A stretch of DNA of 64,000 bases from Ignavibacteriales bacterium (GCA_026390775.1 JAPLFF010000003.1:372001-436000), one strand, 5' to 3'; positions 10,628-21,829 are shown, counted from the stretch's first letter. Program-made: numbers and translations. The notes: generated by a model not told the origin, from the sequence alone.

Positions 10628-10875
10628 TTCACTTCTTCCAAAGTATAATCAAAATCTTCCATGATCGGGTTCGAAAGAAGTTTTTCGGAATATTCGCGGA
10701 CTTCATTTTCCGCTATTTTTTTATCAGTTGTATCCACAAAAAATTCTATGTATTTGCCAATCCGTGTTTGTTTAACATTATTAAAGCCAAGAAGTTTCGC
10801 GCCTTGTTCAACTGCTTTCCCTTGCGGGTCCAAAATCTTCGGTCGTCTCTTTACAATAACTGTGGCTTTAAACAC
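10624..10875 (-). CDS. purS: Phosphoribosylformylglycinamidine synthase subunit PurS
   Basis: An 83-residue protein that bridges PurQ and the small-type PurL. MFKATVIVKRRPKILDPQGK and the central VKQTRIGKYIEF are the family hallmarks. It overlaps purQ by four bases, and pssA ends one base upstream, so pssA-purS-purQ are almost certainly on one transcript. The presence of purS implies the organism uses the three-subunit FGAM synthase. Confidence 0.95.
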   Translation of the reverse strand: MFKATVIVKRRPKILDPQGKAVEQGAKLLGFNNVKQTRIGKYIEFFVDTTDKKIAENEVREYSEKLLSNPIMEDFDYTLEEVK

Positions 10876-10876
10876 T

Positions 10877-11632
10877 TTAATTCTCCGTTACTTTTGATCC
10901 ATTACCGTTCTCATCTTTAATATTGAAAACTAAATAATAAATTTTTCTAAATATTCCGAATAGAACGATCCAAATAAAAATATAAAAAAGAATTTCTCCG
11001 TTTGTTACAATCGCTAAAATTAATGCAACTATTAGAATTGCAAATAAATAAATCTTCTGTTTAATATCTTTCTTTCGCAATTTTGGCAGAGCATTATATC
11101 TTATCTTGCTAACCATAAGAAGCGATAACAAAATGATCAATGGGATTACCATTTTATTATACGGTTCAATAATAATACCATTTCTAAAAAATGATAAGAC
11201 AAAAAGAGAAATTGTTATTGCTGATAACGGAATTGGCAAACCTTTGAAATCAGTTTTGATATTTAAATCTTCAACTTGAATATTAAAACGAGCCAGGCGT
11301 AAAGCGCCAAAAATCAAAAGGCAAGAACTCAATAATATTCCAAGACCGCCAAGTTGGAACATATAGGATTTGTAAATTAAAAATGCCGGCGCAGCACCAA
11401 AACTAACCACATCGGAAAGAGAATCAAGTTCAACACCAAACCGGCTTGATGTGTTAAGTAATCGCGCAACTATTCCGTCAAGTAAATCAAAGCTTGCGGC
11501 AGCAATTATCATAATTGATGCAAGGCGGAATTCGCCTTGAGAAGCATATACGATTGATATAAAACCGCATACTACATTTAGAGCAGTAACTGTATTAGCA
11601 ATAAATGATTTTGAAAATGGAATTTTATTCAT
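10877..11632 (-). CDS. pssA: CDP-diacylglycerol-serine O-phosphatidyltransferase
   Basis: Makes phosphatidylserine from CDP-diacylglycerol and serine in the inner membrane. The CDP-alcohol phosphotransferase signature D-G-x2-A-R-x8-G-x3-D-x3-D is complete at about residues 52-74, beginning DGIVARLLN and ending ELDSLSD. The protein has several membrane helices and 251 residues. The start overlaps the stop of the decarboxylase gene by one base, so the two steps of phosphatidylethanolamine synthesis are encoded together. Confidence 0.95.
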   Translation of the reverse strand: MNKIPFSKSFIANTVTALNVVCGFISIVYASQGEFRLASIMIIAAASFDLLDGIVARLLNTSSRFGVELDSLSDVVSFGAAPAFLIYKSYMFQLGGLGILLSSCLLIFGALRLARFNIQVEDLNIKTDFKGLPIPLSAITISLFVLSFFRNGIIIEPYNKMVIPLIILLSLLMVSKIRYNALPKLRKKDIKQKIYLFAILIVALILAIVTNGEILFYIFIWIVLFGIFRKIYYLVFNIKDENGNGSKVTEN

Positions 11633-12282
11633 TATTCGATCTCGAATAGTATTGTTTCGCCTGCTGTTACTTTATCACCGAGTTTTACTTTCAATTTCCA
11701 ATTTGAAGGAGCAATTACATCGGAACGGCTGCCGAATTTTATCATTCCAAATCTTTCTCCCATCTTAACCGAATCACCTACTTGAAGTGAACATACAATT
11801 CTGCGTGCAATAAATCCGGCAACTTGTGTAAAAAAAACTTTTCCGTAATTACTTGTTATACCAATTTCAGTTCGTTCATTTCGTTTATCGGCTTTTTCAT
11901 GATATGCAACAAGGTATTCACCTTTTACGTAATTAACATAATCAACTTTACCGTCTATTGGAATACGATTTACATGAACATTAAGAGGTGACATAAAAAT
12001 AGAAATCTGTTTGCCATTTTCTTTCAAGAATTCATTTTCAACTACATCTTTCACAATAACTATTTCGCCGTCTGCCGGTGATACAATAACATTTCTTTTG
12101 TTTGGTGGAATTCTTTCCGGATCCCTAAAGAAATTAATACAAAATAATAGGAAAGTAATACTTAGAATTAATATCGGGTATTTTATCCAGTGATTTTGAA
12201 TAAACAAAGAAATGATTATTAATATTACCGAAATGCCGGCACAAAATAGAAATGTACTTAATCCGTATTTAGTTATCATCAT
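11632..12282 (-). CDS. psd: Phosphatidylserine decarboxylase
   Basis: Pyruvoyl enzyme that converts phosphatidylserine to phosphatidylethanolamine. The self-cleavage site is the Gly-Ser of MIKFGSRSDVIAPSNW, the short-form motif. HVNRIPIDGKVDYVNYVKGE carries the conserved histidine region. Two N-terminal membrane helices anchor it. The open frame extends to a TTG at 12396, adding 38 basic residues with no family counterpart and no ribosome site, so I place the start at the ATG pair 12279-12282 (MMITKYGLS). Coupled to pssA downstream by a one-base overlap. Confidence 0.92.
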   Translation of the reverse strand: MMITKYGLSTFLFCAGISVILIIISLFIQNHWIKYPILILSITFLLFCINFFRDPERIPPNKRNVIVSPADGEIVIVKDVVENEFLKENGKQISIFMSPLNVHVNRIPIDGKVDYVNYVKGEYLVAYHEKADKRNERTEIGITSNYGKVFFTQVAGFIARRIVCSLQVGDSVKMGERFGMIKFGSRSDVIAPSNWKLKVKLGDKVTAGETILFEIE

Positions 12283-12459
12283 TTGAATAGTTAACTGTTG
12301 AAAAATGGAAAGCTTTTTTCTGAATAACAGCACAAATGTAATATTTTCTACGTTTAATTTCTTGTGAAACTTTTTTTTGCTAACTTTCGTCCGCAATTAA
12401 GATGAAAGAAATCATTAAATTTTACAAAAAAGCTAATCAATTTGTAATCCGGAGGAAGA

Positions 12460-12786
12460 ATGAAGTTGAATATGCAGGATATGCTAAAACAAGTACAGAA
12501 GATGCAATCTGACATGGCAAAAGTTCAAGCAGAATTGGAAAATAAAACTGTTACTGAAGAGAGCGGCGGCGGAATGGTTAAAGCAACAGCAAATGGTAAA
12601 AAGGAAATCATTTCGATTGTTATAGATGAAGAAATTGCAAAAAGTGGTGATAAAGAAATGCTGGAAGATCTTGTTGTTGCCGCTGTAAATAAAGCTCTAC
12701 AATCAGCCGGAAAAATGGCTGAAGAAGAGATGGGTGTTATAACAAAAGGAATGATGCCTCCGGGCATGAATATACCGGGATTTTAA
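12460..12786 (+). CDS. YbaB/EbfC nucleoid-associated protein
   Basis: A 108-residue DNA-binding protein of the YbaB/EbfC family. MQDMLKQVQKMQSDMAKVQAELENK forms the N-terminal helix, the central strand region includes SGGGMVKATANGKKEI, and the C-terminal methionine- and glycine-rich end GMMPPGMNIPGF is typical. A GGAGG ribosome site sits nine bases upstream of the ATG. Its TAA directly abuts the recR ATG, the classic ybaB-recR arrangement, but dnaX is absent here. Confidence 0.95.
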   Translation: MKLNMQDMLKQVQKMQSDMAKVQAELENKTVTEESGGGMVKATANGKKEIISIVIDEEIAKSGDKEMLEDLVVAAVNKALQSAGKMAEEEMGVITKGMMPPGMNIPGF

Positions 12787-13383
12787 ATGTTAATAGCCGA
12801 GCCGTTACAAAAAGCAATTGATGAATTAAGTAAGCTGCCATCCATAGGCCGAAAAACTGCACAGCGATTGGCAATTCATATTCTGAAAAATGATCAGCAA
12901 AATGTTGATGCATTAGTTAGGTCGTTGATAGATTTAAAAGAGAAAATTCGATTTTGCGATGAATGTTTTAATATATCTGAAGAAGAAAAATGTGATGTTT
13001 GCAAAAGTGCAAAACGTGATCGCTCAATTATTTGTGTTGTGGAAGATGCAAGCGATGTCATTGCAATTGAAAAGACAAATGAATACAATGGACTTTACCA
13101 CGTACTGGGTGGTGTATTAAATCCGTTAGCAGGAATAACTGTTGATTTACTAAAAATTAAAGAACTTCTCACACGACTTAAGAACGATAATGTAAAAGAG
13201 ATTATTCTTGCCATGAATCCCGATTCGGAAGGTGATACTACATCATTATATCTTATGAAAATTTTGAAAGATCTACCTATTAAAGTTTCTAGAATTGCAA
13301 GAGGACTTCCAATCGGTGGCGATTTTGAATTTGCAGATTCGGCAACAATAGGGCGTGCATTTATAGGAAGAATTTCTCTTTAA
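12787..13383 (+). CDS. recR: Recombination mediator RecR
   Basis: Acts with RecO/RecF in gap repair. The N-terminal helix-hairpin-helix (LPSIGRKTAQRLAIHIL) is followed by a C4 zinc finger (CDECFN...CDVC, about 57-72), a Toprim domain starting at IICVVEDASDV, and the C-terminal RGLPIGGDFEFADSATIGRA motif. The 198-residue length is standard. The stop overlaps the next start by one base. Confidence 0.97.
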   Translation: MLIAEPLQKAIDELSKLPSIGRKTAQRLAIHILKNDQQNVDALVRSLIDLKEKIRFCDECFNISEEEKCDVCKSAKRDRSIICVVEDASDVIAIEKTNEYNGLYHVLGGVLNPLAGITVDLLKIKELLTRLKNDNVKEIILAMNPDSEGDTTSLYLMKILKDLPIKVSRIARGLPIGGDFEFADSATIGRAFIGRISL

Positions 13384-14117
13384 TGGAAAACTGGTTTAAA
13401 GATTGGTTCAGTTCTGAAGAGTATTTAAGTGTTTATCAACACCGCGATGATGAAGATGCAACTAAGCTACTGGAATTAATTCTTAAACAAACAAATCTAA
13501 CTCGACAAAATTCTATCCTTGATGCAGCATGCGGTGCAGGCAGGCATTCAATATATTTGGCATCGAAGGGATTTAATGTTTTTGGTTTCGATCTGAGTAA
13601 AACCCTTCTTTCCAAAGCCAAAGAGAATGCTAAAAAGAGATCAGTAGAAAATAATTTTGTATGTGCCGATCTAAGAAATATTTATTTTAGGAAAAAATTT
13701 GATTTGATTATTAATCTATTTACAAGTTTCGGCTATTTTGAAAATGATGAAGAAAATTTCAAGTTTATTAATACTGCATACAGTTTATTAAATGAAAACG
13801 GTTTTTATGTTTTAGATTTTTTTAACAAAAATTATCTTTTGGCAAATTTAATTGCAGAAAATAAAAAATTAATTGACGGTAAAATAATTATCGAAAAAAG
13901 GGAAATTGTTAATAATCGAATTATAAAAGAAATCCAAATTAAAAATGGTCTTGAAGAAAAACGTTTTATTGAATCGGTACGGTTATATTCAAAAACTGAA
14001 ATTGAAAATGAATTTAAGAAAATTGGTTTTATACCGGTATCTGTATTCGGTGACTATGATGGGACCAAATATGATGAACAATACTCTTCCCGATTAATAT
14101 TATTTTTCAAAAAATGA
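13383..14117 (+). CDS. Class I SAM-dependent methyltransferase
   Basis: A 244-residue protein with the SAM-binding motif I ILDAACGAGRHSIYLASKG at about residues 41-59, the acidic motif II FGFDLS, and VCADLRN at motif III. The fold is that of small-molecule or generic methyltransferases, and the substrate is not evident. It is translationally linked on both sides: one base of overlap with recR and four (ATGA) with the following lipoprotein gene. Confidence 0.85.
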   Translation: MENWFKDWFSSEEYLSVYQHRDDEDATKLLELILKQTNLTRQNSILDAACGAGRHSIYLASKGFNVFGFDLSKTLLSKAKENAKKRSVENNFVCADLRNIYFRKKFDLIINLFTSFGYFENDEENFKFINTAYSLLNENGFYVLDFFNKNYLLANLIAENKKLIDGKIIIEKREIVNNRIIKEIQIKNGLEEKRFIESVRLYSKTEIENEFKKIGFIPVSVFGDYDGTKYDEQYSSRLILFFKK

Positions 14118-14686
14118 AAAAAATAATAACTGCATTTTTAATTTTTTCTCTTGTCTCTTGTGATTTATTAACTACAAGAGATCCAGAACAGCCCAATACT
14201 GCGGGTAATAGTAATATCCCGGCTATAAGTCCAGATATACTTTTCAATAATTTCAAATCCTCTATACAAGACAAGATATTAGAAAATTATATGCAGTGTT
14301 TTGTCGATCAATCTTTCCTTCAAAAAGAATTTAGGTTCATTTCATCAACTACGCAGTACCCGATTCTTAATAATTGGGATCTTGATTTGGAAAAACAAAA
14401 CTTTGTTAATCTGAAATCTCGGTTAGGGACAGGCAACTCAATTGTACTTGAATCATCATATGCCACTACAACCCAAATCGGAGATAGTGCAATTTATCAA
14501 TTTGATTATACCTTAACTCTCTCTGCAATTGGTCAGGATATCAATGGGGTTTATAAAGGGAGAGGTGAATTCAAAATATTTCTGGATAAAAGAAACCCAC
14601 CACAATGGGTTATTGTTGAATGGCGTGATTTTGCAATCGAAAATTCATCAAGTTGGAGTGAATTAAAAGGGAGACTCTCTCTATAA
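14114..14686 (+). CDS. Hypothetical lipoprotein, NTF2-like
   Basis: A 190-residue protein with a clear lipoprotein signal (MKKIITAFLIFSLVSC, acylated Cys16). The mature part begins with a Ser/Asn/Pro linker, then FNNFKSSIQDKILENYMQC and a beta-sheet section ending PPQWVIVEWRDF. The order helix-helix-sheet with a W-x-V...W-x-D ending resembles an NTF2/SnoaL-like fold and is shared with the next gene, so the two may be distant tandem paralogues. No catalytic residues are apparent. Confidence 0.75.
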   Translation: MKKIITAFLIFSLVSCDLLTTRDPEQPNTAGNSNIPAISPDILFNNFKSSIQDKILENYMQCFVDQSFLQKEFRFISSTTQYPILNNWDLDLEKQNFVNLKSRLGTGNSIVLESSYATTTQIGDSAIYQFDYTLTLSAIGQDINGVYKGRGEFKIFLDKRNPPQWVIVEWRDFAIENSSSWSELKGRLSL

Positions 14687-15180
14687 AAAGGTTAATTATA
14701 TATTGCTTAATAATTTTTGCTATGAACAGTTGCGTTAACCCGTTTGCACCAAGCATTGATGAGAATTTAGGAAGCAATGAAGGATTGATAAGCGATCAAA
14801 CCGAAATTGGAGGAGTTTTTCAAAATTTTCAATATGCTTATACGTTTAAGGACACTTTGATTTATCGCCAGGTCTTAGATAAAAACTTTACATTTACTTA
14901 TCGTGATTATGATCTTGGTGCTGATATTTCTTGGGGGCGTGATGATGAAATGAAAGTAACAAATGGCTTATTCCAAAATTCTCAACGGTTGGATCTTATT
15001 TGGAATAATATTGTTTCAATGACAGGCGATTCAACAAGAATAGTAAGGAGTTTTAATTTAACAATTACATTTAACCCGACAGATATTATTTTTGTAGACG
15101 GCAGAGTGAATTTGACTCTTGCTAAAGACGAAAATAAAAAATGGAAAGTACTTCGTTGGGCTGATGAATCAAATTTCTAA
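14683..15180 (+). CDS. Hypothetical lipoprotein with probable ATA start
   Basis: The first in-frame ATG (14722) would leave only MNSC before the lipobox cysteine, too short for export. Reading upstream in frame from an ATA at 14683 gives (M)KRLIIYCLIIFAMNSC, a complete lipoprotein signal peptide. An AAGGGAG ribosome site lies at 14667-14673, nine bases before the ATA, and the ATA overlaps the preceding TAA stop (ATAA) as ATGA overlaps do. The mature domain, with FQNFQYAYTFKDTLIYRQVL and the ending KWKVLRWADE, resembles the preceding lipoprotein. Function unknown. The ATA start is inferred. Confidence 0.65.
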   Translation: MKRLIIYCLIIFAMNSCVNPFAPSIDENLGSNEGLISDQTEIGGVFQNFQYAYTFKDTLIYRQVLDKNFTFTYRDYDLGADISWGRDDEMKVTNGLFQNSQRLDLIWNNIVSMTGDSTRIVRSFNLTITFNPTDIIFVDGRVNLTLAKDENKKWKVLRWADESNF

Positions 15181-15185
15181 ACTTT

Positions 15186-16055
15186 ATGATAATATTTTAT
15201 TTTCAAGAAGCATTTAGAATATTTAGAAAATCATCACTTGCTACTGCAATTACAATAACTATAACTACTATTGCAGTAATCTTGAGTACTATCTCAATTT
15301 TTCTTGTATTCAGTGCAAATACATTTTCAGATCAAATAAAACGTTCCATTGAGGTTAACGTTTATTTAGATGATGATTTAACACAAAACGGTATAGATGA
15401 ATTAAAAATTGAAATTCAAAAAATTACGTTGGTCCTTTCTGTTGAGTTTGTAAATAAAGATCAAGCTGTTAAAAATTTTGTAAAAGAAACCGGACAGGAT
15501 TTTAGATCTGTTATTGATGAGAATCCTTTACCTAATTCTTTTATTGTTAAATTCAAACCACAGCCGTTGGATGAAACAAGTATTGAGCGATTAACCGATC
15601 TGATTAGAAGAATGAAAGGGGTCACCGATGTTATTTATGATTACAAAACAGTTTTGCGGATTTTAAACCTGTTAAAATCATTCGAGTACGTTATTTACTT
15701 CCTATCAATCACTTTAATACTCTTAGCAACTTATCTTGTCTATAGTAATAATAAAATACAGATGTATGGTAATAGAAATCATTATCTGACTATGAAATTA
15801 GTTGGCGCCAAAATTAGTACGATGAAAATTCCTCTGATATTGAATGGAATAATTATTGGGATTATATCATCTCTAATTTGTGTGATCTTATTCAATGTAA
15901 TATCGGTTTTATTGACTAAAGCTCTGATTAATTTTAATTTCACTAATCCTATTAAGCTAATGGATTTATTTATTCTGTTGATCGGGGTCGTATTAGGTCT
16001 TGTTGGTAGTTTTATTTCTTCCTTAAAAATTTCTCAATTACTAGAAGAGAAATAA
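15186..16055 (+). CDS. ftsX: FtsX-like permease
   Basis: A 289-residue membrane protein with an N-terminal helix (about 20-45), an extracytoplasmic domain (about 46-165, with SIEVNVYLDDDLTQ and PLPNSFIVK, typical of FtsX) and three C-terminal helices. FtsX partners the ATPase FtsE to control peptidoglycan hydrolases during division. No ftsE is adjacent. It follows the two lipoprotein genes after five bases and probably shares their transcript. Confidence 0.9.
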   Translation: MIIFYFQEAFRIFRKSSLATAITITITTIAVILSTISIFLVFSANTFSDQIKRSIEVNVYLDDDLTQNGIDELKIEIQKITLVLSVEFVNKDQAVKNFVKETGQDFRSVIDENPLPNSFIVKFKPQPLDETSIERLTDLIRRMKGVTDVIYDYKTVLRILNLLKSFEYVIYFLSITLILLATYLVYSNNKIQMYGNRNHYLTMKLVGAKISTMKIPLILNGIIIGIISSLICVILFNVISVLLTKALINFNFTNPIKLMDLFILLIGVVLGLVGSFISSLKISQLLEEK

Positions 16056-16156
16056 ATAAAAAATATTAGAACATATTTTGAATCTATGGATAATGATTTT
16101 ATTAATCCTCAGCTTATTAACCAAGAGCTTAAAAAAACTAATTTAGAGTATAGTAA

Positions 16157-17104
16157 ATGAAAAAAAAAGTTGCTGTAGTTACTGGCGGTGTTGGATTTCT
16201 TGGTTCTCATCTTTGCGATAGATTAATTTTAGAAGGAATGAGGGTTATCTGCTTGGATAACCTTCTTACCGGAAGATTAAAAAATATTGAACATCTCATC
16301 TCCAACAAAAATTTTCAATTCATAAAACTCGACGTCACAAATTATCTTCATGTTCCGGATGAAGTAAATTATGTTCTGCATTTCGCTTCGCCTGCCAGTC
16401 CAATTGATTATCTAAAATATCCCATTCAAACATTAAAAGTCGGTTCATTAGGAACACATAAAGCTCTTGGTTTAGCTAAAGAAAAGGATGCAATATTTTT
16501 ATTAGCTTCAACATCAGAAGTTTACGGAGATCCGCTTATTCATCCGCAAAGCGAAGAGTATTGGGGAAATGTAAATCCTGTTGGACCCCGGGGAGTTTAT
16601 GATGAAGCAAAACGTTTTGCTGAAGCATTAACAATGGCTTATCATAACTTTCATAATCTTAATACAAGAATCGTTCGTATTTTTAACACTTATGGTTCAA
16701 GAATGCGCCTTGATGACGGACGTGCTCTACCGGCTTTTATTTCTCAAGCTTTGAAGAATGAAGATATTACGGTGTTTGGTGATGGCTCACAAACAAGAAG
16801 TTTCTGTTACGTTGATGATTTAGTAGATGGAATTCTTAAACTTCTTTTATCCCACGAAACATTACCTGTAAATATTGGTAACCCAAATGAAGTTACTATA
16901 GAGAATTTTGCTAAAGAAATAATTCGTTTAACTAATTCTAAAAGTAAAATTGTTTATAGAGAATTACCGATAGATGATCCAAAAGTTCGTCAACCTGATA
17001 TCAGTAAAGCTAAATTAATATTAGGATGGGAACCGAAGGTCAGCAGGGAAGAAGGACTTAGAATTACTTTGGAATACTTTAAGAAGGAATTGAAACAAAA
17101 GTAG
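16157..17104 (+). CDS. UDP-glucuronate decarboxylase (UDP-xylose synthase) family SDR
   Basis: Extended short-chain dehydrogenase of 315 residues. The NAD-binding loop reads [11 protein letters not shown] (a Val where Ala is usual). Features typical of UXS include [34 protein letters not shown], and [17 protein letters not shown] with the catalytic YxxxK. It should convert UDP-glucuronate to UDP-xylose for surface polysaccharide. The gene is monocistronic, ended by the hairpin at 17142. Confidence 0.9.
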   Translation: MKKKVAVVTGGVGFLGSHLCDRLILEGMRVICLDNLLTGRLKNIEHLISNKNFQFIKLDVTNYLHVPDEVNYVLHFASPASPIDYLKYPIQTLKVGSLGTHKALGLAKEKDAIFLLASTSEVYGDPLIHPQSEEYWGNVNPVGPRGVYDEAKRFAEALTMAYHNFHNLNTRIVRIFNTYGSRMRLDDGRALPAFISQALKNEDITVFGDGSQTRSFCYVDDLVDGILKLLLSHETLPVNIGNPNEVTIENFAKEIIRLTNSKSKIVYRELPIDDPKVRQPDISKAKLILGWEPKVSREEGLRITLEYFKKELKQK

Positions 17105-17134
17105 TATTACTGAGATTGTATTTTAATTGTAATC

Positions 17135-17167
17135 CAAAAAAACCCCGACATAATCGGGGTCTTTTTT
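17135..17167. terminator. Bidirectional rho-independent terminator
   Basis: ACCCCGA (17142-17148) pairs with TCGGGGT (17154-17160) around a 5-base loop, with A-tracts on the left and a T-run on the right. It separates the epimerase-like gene from the convergent groEL. Confidence 0.9.
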
Positions 17168-17188
17168 GAACATGAATCTATGCTAATC

Positions 17189-18838
<1,650 letters not shown>

Positions 18839-18855
18839 TTATTATTCAAACTTTT

Positions 18856-19182
<327 letters not shown>

Positions 19183-19209
19183 TTAGCACTCTAAATTAGC
19201 GAGTGCTAA
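19183..19209. promoter_or_regulatory. CIRCE operator (HrcA site)
   Basis: TTAGCACTC, a 9-base spacer, then GAGTGCTAA: a perfect match to the CIRCE inverted repeat. It overlaps the start-site side of the groES promoter, so HrcA binding should block groESL transcription until heat shock. hrcA itself is not in the window. Confidence 0.98.
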
Positions 19210-19236
19210 TATATGGAAGGTTAATTTATTTGTCAA
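19208..19236 (-). promoter_or_regulatory. groESL sigma-70-type promoter
   Basis: On the minus strand, TTGACA (19231-19236) and TATATT (19208-19213) are separated by exactly 17 bases. The -10 box abuts the CIRCE operator. Confidence 0.85.
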
Positions 19237-19316
19237 GAATTGTTAGTAAATAAGCAGAAAATGAAGAAAATAATTGATAAGAGAAGGAAGATGCTAAACT
19301 TTTAATAAGGTTGAAT

Positions 19317-20618
19317 TTAGCTCATTTCTATTGATCTTGAAAAAATATAATCAACATTCTTCAAGAGTTTATCCGGATCGAATAATTCATCAATATCTTT
19401 TTGGGATAGGAATTTTTTCACTTCAGATGAATTCAATAGTTCGTCTTTGAGGTTCTTAGATGAATCCTCCCAAACTTTCATTGCTGAAGTTTGAACTACT
19501 TGATAGGCGTCTTCACGCAACATCCCTTTCTCAGTTAGTTTGAGTAGAACTGTTTGAGAGAAAATTAGTCCGCGTGTTAGATTAAGATTCTTCAACATAT
19601 TTTTCGGATAAATGATTAAATTATCTATTAGTTTGATTGTAAGACCCAAAGCATAATCAAGTGCAATACATGAATCCGGAATAATAACTCGTTCAACAGA
19701 TGAGTGAGAAATATCACGCTCATGCCAAAGTGCAACATTCTCTAAAGCGGCAATAGAATTTCCGCGAAGAATTCTTGCAATGCCGGTAATTCTCTCGCTC
19801 ACGATTGGATTTCTTTTATGCGGCATTGCAGAAGAACCTTTTTGTCCTTTCGAAAAATATTCTTCTGCTTCTAAGACTTCTGTCCTCTGAAGATGTCGAA
19901 TCTCAATTGCAATTTTTTCTAATGAAGAACCAATTATTGCAAGAACAGATAGAAATTCTGCATGACGGTCTCTTTGCACAACTTGGGTTGCAACGGGCTC
20001 AGGTCTTAATCCGAGTTTTTTACAAACATATTCTTCAACCTTTGGTGAAAGATGTTCAAACGTACCAACTGCACCGGAGATTTTTCCAGTACTTACTGAA
20101 TCAACAGCATGCTGAAGACGTTCGATATTTCTTTTTGATTCTTCATACCAGAGAGCAAATTTCAAACCCATAGAATAAGCTTCTGCATGAATTCCATGAC
20201 TTCTTCCAACGCAAATTGTTTTTTTATGTTCAAGAGCTCGTTTTTTCAAAACTTGTTTTAGATCGTATAGATTTCTTAATAGTAATTCACCCGCAGCTTT
20301 CATTTGACAAGCAAGAGCAGTATCTAAAACATCGGAAGATGTCATTCCATAATGAATGTGCCGCGAAGCAGGACCGACATATTCAGCGACATTTGTTAAG
20401 AAGGCTATTACATCGTGTTTTGTAGTCTCTTCAATTTCTAATACTCGTTTAAGATCGAAATTGGATTTACTTTTTATTTGTTCTAAGTCAGACTTTGAAA
20501 TTTCTCCCAATTCTGCCCGTGCTTCGCATGCAAGAATCTCAACCTTCAACCAAGTTTCTAATTTGAATTGATCATTCCAAATTTTTCCCATCTCGGGACG
20601 AGTATACCTTTCAATCAT
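19317..20618 (-). CDS. purB: Adenylosuccinate lyase
   Basis: Catalyses two fumarate-releasing steps in purine synthesis. The fumarase/aspartase superfamily signature KGSSAMPHKRNPI is intact with the catalytic serine loop. HYGMTSSDVLDTA and the histidine of GRSHGIHAE are also present. The 433-residue length is normal. It starts directly after the htrA stop with no gap, so it probably sits on the htrA transcript. Confidence 0.97.
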   Translation of the reverse strand: MIERYTRPEMGKIWNDQFKLETWLKVEILACEARAELGEISKSDLEQIKSKSNFDLKRVLEIEETTKHDVIAFLTNVAEYVGPASRHIHYGMTSSDVLDTALACQMKAAGELLLRNLYDLKQVLKKRALEHKKTICVGRSHGIHAEAYSMGLKFALWYEESKRNIERLQHAVDSVSTGKISGAVGTFEHLSPKVEEYVCKKLGLRPEPVATQVVQRDRHAEFLSVLAIIGSSLEKIAIEIRHLQRTEVLEAEEYFSKGQKGSSAMPHKRNPIVSERITGIARILRGNSIAALENVALWHERDISHSSVERVIIPDSCIALDYALGLTIKLIDNLIIYPKNMLKNLNLTRGLIFSQTVLLKLTEKGMLREDAYQVVQTSAMKVWEDSSKNLKDELLNSSEVKKFLSQKDIDELFDPDKLLKNVDYIFSRSIEMS

Positions 20619-21812
20619 TTATTTCTTCTCCAATTTCATCGAATGGATTTGTTCTTTTCCATCTCTCAATATTTTTATTTTGACTTCATCACCGGTTCTG
20701 TATTCCTGAAGAATACCGATCAAAGTAGTCTCATCATTAATCCTGAAATCATTGACGGAAGTAATAATATCTTCAATTAAAAGTCCGGCTTTAGATGCAG
20801 GTGAATTCTTTGCTATCTGTGTAACCACTACTCCTCTTGATGATTTTAAGTTATAAGTTTTTGCTATTGATTCATTTATTGTAAGTATACTTAATCCTGT
20901 CCAAAAATCACGATCCACTTTTCCTTTTTCTTTTATTTCAGCAACAACTTTTTTGATTTTGTTTACCGGAATAGCAAAACCAACTCCAATACTTCCTAAA
21001 TTTAGACCATACCTTTGAGCATCTTGTGATTGTAATATAAGAGTATTCATTCCAATCAAATCACCAACAGCATTTACTAAAGGTCCGCCACTGTTTCCGC
21101 TGTTAATTGCTGCATCTGTCTGAAGCATATTTACATAGTAGCGATTGTTATCAGTCCCTAAATTCATACCGGTTGCACTGATCACTCCAACAGTTACAGT
21201 AGGTTTATCATTTATATCGAATAATCCAAACGGATTGCCAAGAGCTATAGCCCATTCGCCGGGCATAATGTCTTCAGAATTACCAAGTCTGATGTATGGA
21301 AGATTCTTCGCATCAATTTTTAATAAGCAAATATCAGACGTTGGATCAGTGCCGATAAATTTTGCGTTATATTGGCTGCCGTCTGTTAGTGTTACAATTG
21401 CTTCGAGTGCATTGCCTGCAACGTGATCGTTTGTCAAAATAAATCCATCGGGAGAAATGATAGCGCCGCTTCCTAAACTTTTTATTTGTTGATTATAAAC
21501 TCGATCACCAAAAAATTGCCGCCAGAAAGGATCCATACTCCAGTAATCCCGTATTTGGCGAATCTCAGTAACATTAATTCCAACAACAGCCGGACTAACT
21601 TCTGCAACAGTTTTTGTAATAATATTTTGTCTTTCATTTAATAATGTAGAATTCATTTGCTGACGTTGTAAATAATTTGATGAGGGTTGATTTAAGATTG
21701 AACTGAGATAATCACGCCCTGTTGAATCATTCTTGATAAAGATTGTAAAAACAACAGATGCTATAATTAAAGTAACAGCAGATGAGAATAGAATATGTTT
21801 TAATCTGTTCAT
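20619..21812 (-). CDS. HtrA/Deg-family periplasmic serine protease
   Basis: A 397-residue envelope quality-control protease. An N-terminal hydrophobic segment (about 7-27) serves as anchor or signal. The trypsin-like domain carries the triad His130 (TNDHVAG), Asp160 (SDICLLK) and Ser241 (NSGNSGGPL). One C-terminal PDZ domain begins near residue 300 (LNLKSSRGVVVTQI-like section). The single PDZ and the anchor resemble DegS more than DegP, but function cannot be assigned from that alone. purB follows without a gap. Confidence 0.94.
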   Translation of the reverse strand: MNRLKHILFSSAVTLIIASVVFTIFIKNDSTGRDYLSSILNQPSSNYLQRQQMNSTLLNERQNIITKTVAEVSPAVVGINVTEIRQIRDYWSMDPFWRQFFGDRVYNQQIKSLGSGAIISPDGFILTNDHVAGNALEAIVTLTDGSQYNAKFIGTDPTSDICLLKIDAKNLPYIRLGNSEDIMPGEWAIALGNPFGLFDINDKPTVTVGVISATGMNLGTDNNRYYVNMLQTDAAINSGNSGGPLVNAVGDLIGMNTLILQSQDAQRYGLNLGSIGVGFAIPVNKIKKVVAEIKEKGKVDRDFWTGLSILTINESIAKTYNLKSSRGVVVTQIAKNSPASKAGLLIEDIITSVNDFRINDETTLIGILQEYRTGDEVKIKILRDGKEQIHSMKLEKK

Positions 21813-21829
21813 AATAGTAGATCCCTAAT

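Noticed and set aside
12283-12396. N-terminal basic extension of phosphatidylserine decarboxylase
   Set aside because: It depends on a TTG with no ribosome site and has no family counterpart; the ATG pair at 12279-12282 is a better start.
16086-16160. 24-codon open frame whose TGA overlaps the epimerase-like start
   Set aside because: No ribosome site, no recognisable sequence and within chance for AT-rich DNA; kept out of the gene list although the overlap is neat.
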